From JAVBOF01 sp031550915 (GTDB lineage: Bacteria; Bacillota; Clostridia; Christensenellales; MGBC116941), in contig JAVBOF010000160.1 of the NCBI GenBank assembly GCA_031550915.1, positions 1 through 17,946 on the forward strand: a DNA stretch of 17,946 bases, read 5' to 3'. The translations under genes and the position numbers were made by a program. Shown here piece after piece: positions 7,579-13,225 of the stretch. The notes below the pieces were generated by a model that was not told where the DNA came from, searched no databases, and was given only the letters and a program-made list of their open reading frames with translations. Position 1 is the first letter of the stretch. Every line of letters begins with the position of its first letter.

Positions 7579-8100
7579 CTACCTCCTTCGTGTTGACTCC
7601 CTCAATTCCAATTGATCCAATGGTTTCTCTAAGGTAAAAATCAGGAAAACGCCCATCAGGCCTCCTCCCAAAAGCTGCACCAGGTTATACGGCAGGCTGA
7701 CTAACGCCAGCGAAAAACCGAGCAAAATCCACTCAAACAAAAAGTAACCCAAAAGCATTATCATGCCGGAAACCACAACACCGATAAAAACCGACGGTTT
7801 GCCGCCGCGAATAAAGATACGCCAGGAAATCAAGGCCATGACACCCTTTATTACAAACGTCGCCGCCATGTACTGTGGCGCGCCAACAAGGAGGTCCGCA
7901 AACATGCTGCCAATTGCGGCTGCCGCCACCGAAGCCCATCCTCCCAGCATAAATGCAGAAAGGTATATTATCGAATCACCCGGATGGATGTAACCGCCCG
8001 GGACTATCGGAACCGGAATCCTTATAAAACCTGTCAGTATAACCGTCAAAGCTGCTAAAATAGCGGCTGTTGCTAATCTTTTTATCGATATGTTTTTCAT
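7579..8100 (-). CDS. ECF transporter substrate-binding (S) component
   Basis: A 173-residue, very hydrophobic protein with about six membrane segments, the usual size for S components of energy-coupling-factor transporters. The N-terminal region with small residues (KRLATAAILAALTVILTG, 8-24) is the part that docks with the EcfT subunit. The loop VPGGYIHPGDSIIYLSAFMLGG (33-54), then GSMFADLLVGAPQYMAATFVIKG (64-86), is characteristic of the ECF S-component clan. Substrate cannot be read from sequence; vitamins and small precursors are usual. EcfA and EcfT genes are not in the window, suggesting a shared module encoded elsewhere. It starts 21 nt after the GerMN gene's stop, with a weak AGAAAGA binding site, and its final Arg codons contain the AGGAGG used by the next gene. 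Confidence 0.85.
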   Translation of the reverse strand: MKNISIKRLATAAILAALTVILTGFIRIPVPIVPGGYIHPGDSIIYLSAFMLGGWASVAAAAIGSMFADLLVGAPQYMAATFVIKGVMALISWRIFIRGGKPSVFIGVVVSGMIMLLGYFLFEWILLGFSLALVSLPYNLVQLLGGGLMGVFLIFTLEKPLDQLELRESTRRR

Positions 8101-8121
8101 ATATTTATTCTTTCTGGGGAA

Positions 8122-9759
8122 TCAACCCAATGTATTCAATCCTGGATTTCTAAGCAACGGGTGGGAATAGTCCAAACTGCTGCCGATCTCAATTACCGGA
8201 TTCCCTTCAACAAGGAATTGCACCCTTCTGACCCCCGTCAATTCGGTAATTGTATTAACCAGCGAATATACCATCAAATATTCCGTCTGCTCGTCCATCT
8301 TCTTGCAAGTCGTTTGGAAATTTATATTAACGTTCAGTATCACTGTATCGCCATTTTTGGATACATCCAAAAAATCCTTCATCTCTATGCCCGAATCAGT
8401 GATCGGAAGGACATTGCCTCCCTCGGATTCGTTTTCCTTGGGGCCTTTCAATAGCTCCCTTAAGCATGTCTCTATCTTTCCGGCGTCATTCTGCGGCACA
8501 GAACGGTTGATCTGTACAAGGGCAAGCGCGCCGGCTTTGGGAAAATATAGCTTGATCCCATTACCCAGAAACTGCTGGAAATCCGATAATTGCACCATGT
8601 TTTCCGCAATTGGATTTTCTACTAGTCCATTTACTGGCACTCCTGCCTCAAAAAATTCAATCAAGTTCACATTTTCTGGCACAGGATATAGGCTATAGGC
8701 TAGTGATGCATATGCAAGTTTCTTGTCCGGTACTATTTCGCCGGTTGTTAGCATCGGGCTTTTATCCATCTCTATCCGCAATACTGACGGTTCATCCGGC
8801 ATTTGTGTTCCGGTAGTGGGCGGCTCTGTGTTTATCGGCGCCGCAGGGCTTTGCCCGGGTGCCGTCGTCAACCCGTTTGATTCCTGCATAACGCTCGGCT
8901 CTCCGTTGATGTTCGGGGAGTCTGAAGCGGCGGCAGGCGTCGGTGTTGAAGTCAAATCAACTCCGTCCGACCTGACGGATACGTTGAGGTCTTCGGCCAA
9001 AATCGCGGATTTATCGACCGTGTTTTTTGGGCCTTTCTTTAGCTCATCTACGAGGGCTGCCGCAAATTTGCCGGTATGGACCAATATCTCTCTGATCTCG
9101 GGTATGAGAAACTCTCCCCTGTTATCCATGAAATATAATACCGACTGCATTAAAAATTCATAATCAGGATTATGCTTGATTTCGCTTATCGCGTTTTTCA
9201 GCCCTTGTGAAAATTCGCCGATGTTCCCCGTATACTTTCTCATCGCACCTATCGGTATGTATCCTTCCGCAGTCCTGCCTCCGAGTTCCCCGGCTGTCGT
9301 ATATACCCCGACATATTCTATGCCGGCTATATCACACAAGGTGTTGACTATAGCAATATGAGCGACCAATCTGTCCGATTCCTCGATGCCTTCCAGATCG
9401 TCATTAAAATATACCCCGGCAAAATTCCCGGAAACCTCTACCCTCGGCACCGGAGTATCCAACGGCAGTATAGACATCTGTGATTCATCATCCGGGCCAT
9501 CCATCAAGAGCTCCATTGCAAGAGACGCTATGTTCTGACTCTCGTTTGGCTCGGCGTAACGTACAGTTGTCGTAAGCTTTTTGCGGGCTTTATCCAGGAA
9601 ATACAAGGTGAAGCTCAATTCCTGTTTTTCGGATACGTTTACCCTGCGTACACTTTCCGGCGGAGCCGCCGTTTGGGCAGGCTGAGCAAACGGATCCAGC
9701 AGCGTACACCCGCATAAAGTGATCAATAATGCAATTATTACAGCCAATGCGCGTTTCAT
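8122..9759 (-). CDS. Lipoprotein with repeated GerMN domains
   Basis: A 545-residue predicted lipoprotein: short signal sequence ending in the lipobox LCGC with C18 as the lipidated residue. A complete GerMN-like domain spans about 47-175 (FTLYFLD, then ALAMELLMDGP near 80-89, then IAIVNTLCDIAGIEYVGVY). A second one begins at about 205 (VLYFMDNRGEFLIPEIR, LVDELKKGP near 236-244) but stops near 270 and gives way to a Pro/Thr/Ser/Ala-rich stretch (271-325). Another complete copy spans about 402-525 (IKLYFPK, LRELLKGP 433-440, VYSLVNTITELTGVRRVQFLVEG). GerMN domains occur in spore germination protein GerM and in actinobacterial LpqB and are thought to bind ligands at the envelope. It starts 5 nt after the previous gene's stop, using AAGG inside that gene. 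Confidence 0.85.
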   Translation of the reverse strand: MKRALAVIIALLITLCGCTLLDPFAQPAQTAAPPESVRRVNVSEKQELSFTLYFLDKARKKLTTTVRYAEPNESQNIASLAMELLMDGPDDESQMSILPLDTPVPRVEVSGNFAGVYFNDDLEGIEESDRLVAHIAIVNTLCDIAGIEYVGVYTTAGELGGRTAEGYIPIGAMRKYTGNIGEFSQGLKNAISEIKHNPDYEFLMQSVLYFMDNRGEFLIPEIREILVHTGKFAAALVDELKKGPKNTVDKSAILAEDLNVSVRSDGVDLTSTPTPAAASDSPNINGEPSVMQESNGLTTAPGQSPAAPINTEPPTTGTQMPDEPSVLRIEMDKSPMLTTGEIVPDKKLAYASLAYSLYPVPENVNLIEFFEAGVPVNGLVENPIAENMVQLSDFQQFLGNGIKLYFPKAGALALVQINRSVPQNDAGKIETCLRELLKGPKENESEGGNVLPITDSGIEMKDFLDVSKNGDTVILNVNINFQTTCKKMDEQTEYLMVYSLVNTITELTGVRRVQFLVEGNPVIEIGSSLDYSHPLLRNPGLNTLG

Positions 9760-9764
9760 ATGCC

Positions 9765-10751
9765 TTACCTTTCAGTAAACAACAATTGAAAGCTCTGGTA
9801 TGCCAGCTTCCATATACCATCCTCCCATACCAGCTTTATTGGTACGTTTAGATACGAAGAGCTTGTGCCGTCCTTATCTCTTAGCGAATACTCGACACTC
9901 AAAACCGCGGATTTCCCGTCCTGCGAAACGCTGACGTTTCCCGTTTTAAAGGCTTCTATTACACTGCCGTATTCCTCAAACTCCGCACCGAACTCCTCTA
10001 AGGCCGGCTTTTGTTTCCCATCGACATCCTGAACGGCTATAAGGTCATATGCCGAGTTGATATCCTGCATGCGCAAAGAATCCAGCACTCTTTCTGCGGA
10101 ACGGCCAGGACTCAAAACTACTTCCATATTGCGCGAAAGTGGTTCCAACGGCGCTTCCGGATCATCTTCAAACCCCGCTTCAGAGCGCTTTATCCACGTT
10201 CCATCGCCCTCCCCGGTTTCCAGCAAAACCAGAACGCTGCTGCAGTTTCCAATATCCGTCATGGTATTAACTATGCTCCAAATAGCGAGCCTTCTGCGCA
10301 TCATTATCTCGTCCCGCCAACCCGGATTGTTTTGCCAGTCGTCCGGCGCTTCCTCTGGCGGGTCGAGGAACTCGCGCGAAAGCACTACATTTAATACATC
10401 CTTCGATAGCTGGATCGATACAAGTTCGGCATTATCATTGAACAGTCTCGTTATATTCATTCCGGCATTTGCTGGGCCGCCTAGCAACGCGTGCATCGCG
10501 GCGGATTCCAGCATTTCGCTTGAAGGAACCGTCAGTTCCCGTTGTTCAACAGTAAGTAACTCTTCCGCCGCGTAGCGGAAATAGAGGTTTACTGTGGTTT
10601 TTGCACTGGAGGCGGTTTTGTTTTCCGGACTTATTTCCACAGGTTTTTCCGCATATTGGTTTTCCTGGATTATGGAGCAACCACAGATGGTTAACAGAAG
10701 CATTGACGCCAATACTATAATCAAAGCTCGTTTTTTTCTATTCAAGCTCAT
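9765..10751 (-). CDS. GerMN-domain lipoprotein of the two-component operon
   Basis: A 328-residue predicted lipoprotein with signal sequence RKKRALIIVLASMLLLTICGC, placing the lipidated cysteine at residue 25. A GerMN-like domain covers about 52-180: VNLYFRYAAEELL, then AAMHALLGGP (84-93), then IWSIVNTMTDIGNCSSVLVLLE. The C-terminal part (about 205-328) is likely an NTF2-like/DUF4878-like fold, with SVSQDGKSAVLSVEYSL and the end W..DGIWKLAYQSF. The start overlaps the kinase gene by 14 nt, with GGAGG 6 nt before the ATG lying inside the kinase's last codons, so the two are translationally coupled. The position directly after the kinase matches that of LpqB after MtrB in Actinobacteria. A role in modulating the kinase is inference by analogy. 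Confidence 0.85.
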   Translation of the reverse strand: MSLNRKKRALIIVLASMLLLTICGCSIIQENQYAEKPVEISPENKTASSAKTTVNLYFRYAAEELLTVEQRELTVPSSEMLESAAMHALLGGPANAGMNITRLFNDNAELVSIQLSKDVLNVVLSREFLDPPEEAPDDWQNNPGWRDEIMMRRRLAIWSIVNTMTDIGNCSSVLVLLETGEGDGTWIKRSEAGFEDDPEAPLEPLSRNMEVVLSPGRSAERVLDSLRMQDINSAYDLIAVQDVDGKQKPALEEFGAEFEEYGSVIEAFKTGNVSVSQDGKSAVLSVEYSLRDKDGTSSSYLNVPIKLVWEDGIWKLAYQSFQLLFTER

Positions 10752-12126
10752 TTATTTCCTCCTTCAAAGGCAGTACCACGGTGAATGTAGTCCCTTTGCC
10801 CTCCTTGCTAGCAACGCCAATTGTGCCGGCATGCATAAGGATGATCCTCTGCGCTATACTCAGCCCCAATCCGGTTCCGCCCGTATCGCGCGACCGGGCT
10901 TTATCTACCCTGTAAAACCTGTCGAAAATATGCGGTATATCACCCTCCGGTATCCCCACGCCGTTATCAGCTATGGTTATGATTGCCTTGTCGCCGTTTT
11001 TCATGGAGGTAACTTTGACGCTGGCGCCATCAGGCGAATACTTTATTGCGTTATCGACCAGGTTTGAAATAGCCATTTCTAGCTTTATTGCGTCGCAAAG
11101 GATAATGCATTCATCCTGCACTTCCAGCTTTAGCTCTATACTCCTGCTTTTTGCGATGGGCGAAAGGTAACGGACTATCTTCTCTAATACGCCTCCAAGC
11201 AGTAAGGATTCCGTCTTTTCTGCCATTTCGTATTGCTCGATCTGCGTAAGTGTAAGCAGATCGTTGATTATATTGTTCATTCTGTTTATCTCTTTGTTGA
11301 TATCCTCCATAAATTCCCGGACAATTGCGGGAGAAGGGTTTTCATCATATATGATAGTTTCTAGCAATATCTTTATTGTGCTTAGCGGTGTTTTCAGCTC
11401 ATGCGAGGCATTGGATACGAATTCACCCCTCATCGCATCCAGGCTTTCCAGCCTGTCGCTCATCATATTAAAAACGTTGGCTAGTTGGGCGAATTCCGAA
11501 CGGCCCTGCACATTTATCCGCTTATCGAACTTTCCGTGGCTCATGTTATGCATGGCGGACTGAAAAGCCAGCAACGGTTTCGTGATATATCTCGAAAATA
11601 CGAGCGAAAGTACCACGATGAGGATAATTGCCGCCGCAAGCACTATCATTATCCGAATGATTATCTCCCTTAGGGGGGTAATTATATTGCTGAGGGGCTT
11701 TGTAAAGACAAGCGCTCCGATTATGTTCTGGTTGTATACTATTGCCGAAACATAATTGGCAGCCCAAAACTCCCCGTTGCTTCCGTTTATTTTATAAAAG
11801 CCATAGGAGTTTTGTTTAGCGCCCGAAAGAACGTCGTTTATCTCGATATGTGTCAACCTGCGGCCGTTGAGCTGCGAAAATCCGTCTATCTGAACTATTG
11901 CCGCTTCATCAGTCACAAGCAGCCTTCCTTCGTTGCCGTATCCCGCCTCAAGCGCAATCTTGTAGATTTTTGCAGCGTTATGGTTTTTTAGATATGGGGC
12001 CACACGTATGGCAAAATCGCTGGTTATGCGCAGCTGCTCAGCAGTCATGCGGTTAACAAGCGATTCTTCATATATCCTGGCGGCGGAAAAGCCTATTGCA
12101 ACGAATACAAAGATAATGATTATCAA
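10738..12126 (-). CDS. Membrane sensor histidine kinase (start codon uncertain)
   Basis: At least 462 residues. Counting from TTG at 12126: membrane segment 1-16, extracytoplasmic sensor region about 18-150, second membrane segment about 156-177, HAMP domain about 178-232, HisKA with the phospho-acceptor H242 in SHELKTP, then the ATPase domain with N-box NLVDNAIKYS (355-364), G1 DNGVGIP (387-393) and G2 GTGLGLS (417-423). It should phosphorylate the response regulator encoded just upstream. The frame continues upstream of 12126 as NKTIFSIRWRIVIVFL, which looks like the normal basic start of such kinases. However, no ATG, GTG or TTG occurs in frame between the stop at 12238-12240 and 12126. 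Candidates are TTG 12126 (its GGAGG is 15 nt away, too far) or a rare ATT at 12183 with GGGGAG 9 nt before it. The gene would then overlap the regulator. Confidence 0.9.
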   Translation of the reverse strand: MIIIIFVFVAIGFSAARIYEESLVNRMTAEQLRITSDFAIRVAPYLKNHNAAKIYKIALEAGYGNEGRLLVTDEAAIVQIDGFSQLNGRRLTHIEINDVLSGAKQNSYGFYKINGSNGEFWAANYVSAIVYNQNIIGALVFTKPLSNIITPLREIIIRIMIVLAAAIILIVVLSLVFSRYITKPLLAFQSAMHNMSHGKFDKRINVQGRSEFAQLANVFNMMSDRLESLDAMRGEFVSNASHELKTPLSTIKILLETIIYDENPSPAIVREFMEDINKEINRMNNIINDLLTLTQIEQYEMAEKTESLLLGGVLEKIVRYLSPIAKSRSIELKLEVQDECIILCDAIKLEMAISNLVDNAIKYSPDGASVKVTSMKNGDKAIITIADNGVGIPEGDIPHIFDRFYRVDKARSRDTGGTGLGLSIAQRIILMHAGTIGVASKEGKGTTFTVVLPLKEEINELE

Positions 12127-12166
12127 AAATACTATGACAATCCTCCAGCGAATGGAAAAGATCGTC

Positions 12167-12856
12167 TTATTTGTCGGTGAAATAGTAACCCACTCCCCAT
12201 TTCGTGAGTATAAACTGCGGTTTTGCCGGGTCTTTTTCTATCTTCTCTCTTAGCCTGCGAATATGTACATCAACGGTACGCAGATCTCCAAGATGATCAT
12301 ATTTCCAGATTATCTCCAGAAGGTTTTCACGGCTATATACCTGCCCTCGGTTAGTAATGAACAGCTTTAAAAGATCGAATTCTTTGGCCGTCAGGTTTAT
12401 CTCCTTTTGGCCTATCTTCACGCTGCGTTTGTTCAGGTTTATGGACATATCGTCTATGGTTATTATTTCTTTGCTGACGACTTGCTTTTGGGAGTTCATC
12501 CTGCGGAATATACTCTTTATGCGCGCCTTGACTTCCAAAATATTAAACGGCTTTGTCATATAGTCATCCGCGCCATATTCCAGCCCAAGTATCTTGTCCA
12601 TATCTTCGCCCTTTGCCGTAAGCATAATAATGGGCACATCTGAAAACTCGCGTATTCTCTGGCATACTTCTATACCACTCATCATAGGCAACATCACGTC
12701 AAGCAATACAAGGTCTATACCACCGCCTTTGCACTTTTCCAGCCCAACTTCACCGTCATTGGCTTCTTCAATCGTATAGCCTTCCTGTTCCAGTGAGTAT
12801 TTGAGTCCCTTTATAATAAGCGGTTCATCATCTACAAGAAGTATAGTTTTCCCCAT
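12167..12856 (-). CDS. OmpR/PhoB-family response regulator (WalR/MtrA-like)
   Basis: A 229-residue two-domain regulator. Receiver domain: acidic pair D9-D10, phospho-acceptor D53 (VLLDVMLP), T80 and K102 (TKPF). The C-terminal winged helix (about 128-228) contains LTAKEFDLLKLF, the recognition helix region LRTVDVHIRRLREKIE, and the closing hairpin WGVGYYF, as in WalR and MtrA. It should bind DNA when phosphorylated by the following kinase. I chose ATG 12856 over the TTG seven codons upstream because GAGGGG directly precedes ATG 12856 and the receiver normally begins right at MGKTILLVDDE. It is the first gene of the six-gene minus-strand unit and is preceded by a roughly 200-nt leader with predicted structure. 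Targets are unknown; the lipoproteins downstream suggest envelope functions. Confidence 0.93.
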   Translation of the reverse strand: MGKTILLVDDEPLIIKGLKYSLEQEGYTIEEANDGEVGLEKCKGGGIDLVLLDVMLPMMSGIEVCQRIREFSDVPIIMLTAKGEDMDKILGLEYGADDYMTKPFNILEVKARIKSIFRRMNSQKQVVSKEIITIDDMSINLNKRSVKIGQKEINLTAKEFDLLKLFITNRGQVYSRENLLEIIWKYDHLGDLRTVDVHIRRLREKIEKDPAKPQFILTKWGVGYYFTDK

Positions 12857-12890
12857 ATGCCCCTCGCCTTTCGTCAAAGCGTACGAAAAA

Positions 12891-13062
12891 TCCTAAGGAC
12901 TTTCCGTCCGGTTTTATCGTGGTAAAAATGCCGTTTCAATGCTTTTTCGGTGTAAATCCACCTTTATGCCCGGGATCCGATTGCACGCGGGGAATTGCTT
13001 TCCCTACCCCTTAAGGAATCTTCTCGGGCAATCTTCCGTAAATCAATACCACGATTATAGTC
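12891..13062 (-). promoter_or_regulatory. Candidate structured leader RNA upstream of the two-component operon (family not recognised)
   Basis: Between the predicted promoter and the regulator gene, a perfect 9-bp helix can form from 13055-13047 and 12924-12916, enclosing 122 nt. Nested inside without crossing are 13030-13025 with 12972-12967 (6 bp), 13004-13000 with 12994-12990 (5 bp, 5-nt loop), 12962-12959 with 12952-12949 (4 bp), and an A5/T5 arm near 12947-12925. After the closing stem, GGAC/GTCC (12909-12906 with 12900-12897), extendable by CC/GG across a bulge, precedes ATTTTT and looks like a weak terminator. The layout resembles a riboswitch, but I match it to no family. Two extra pairs are G-U when read on the plus strand but A-C on the minus strand, so the transcribed strand is not settled. 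Confidence 0.4.
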
Positions 13063-13068
13063 CATTTA

Positions 13069-13097
13069 AGTATAGCACAGATATACAATTACTTCAA
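13069..13097 (-). promoter_or_regulatory. Predicted promoter of the response-regulator operon
   Basis: On the minus strand TTGAAG (13097-13092), 17 bp, TATACT (13074-13069). Each box has one or two mismatches to consensus and spacing is ideal. The expected start near 13062 lies about 7 nt before the first strand of the 9-bp helix and about 205 nt before the regulator's ATG. Confidence 0.55.
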
Positions 13098-13141
13098 AAT
13101 AATATGTCGCGATTAAATTTTTTTATATTTGCATTGCATTA

Positions 13142-13170
13142 TTGACAATGCTTTATGACGATACTACAAT
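13142..13170 (+). promoter_or_regulatory. nrdJ promoter
   Basis: TTGACA (13142-13147), 17 bp, TACAAT (13165-13170), one mismatch in total. The -10 box lies inside the first NrdR-like box. The -35 box is also overlapped by an inverted repeat, GCATTG (13131-13136) with CAATGC (13146-13151). The predicted start near 13177 leaves a leader of about 50 nt. Confidence 0.8.
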
Positions 13171-13209
13171 ATATTGTACAGGTCTTGTATGAATTACCAT
13201 AAATGTAGT
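13164..13209 (+). promoter_or_regulatory. Pair of NrdR-like boxes in front of nrdJ
   Basis: Box 1 contains the perfect 14-bp palindrome TACAATATATTGTA (13165-13178), close to the known NrdR consensus ACACWATATWTTGTGT. Box 2, TTACCATAAATGTAGT (13194-13209), is a weaker match. Their centres are about 30 bp apart, near three helical turns, as usual for NrdR. Box 1 covers the -10 box and box 2 ends just before the ribosome binding site, a typical repressor arrangement for ribonucleotide reductase genes. Confidence 0.75.
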
Positions 13210-13225
13210 ATTGGAAGGTGTTATT

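Noticed and set aside
12849..12877. TTG start for the response regulator seven codons upstream of ATG 12856
   Set aside because: The extra residues come from the ribosome binding site region itself, and receiver domains begin at MGKTILLVDDE.
12948..12959. CGGTGTAAATCC, resembling part of a cobalamin riboswitch, upstream of the B12-dependent nrdJ
   Set aside because: The flanking conserved elements, including the B12 box (AGYCAGGAGACCTGCC-like), are absent, and the best nrdJ promoter lies downstream of it.
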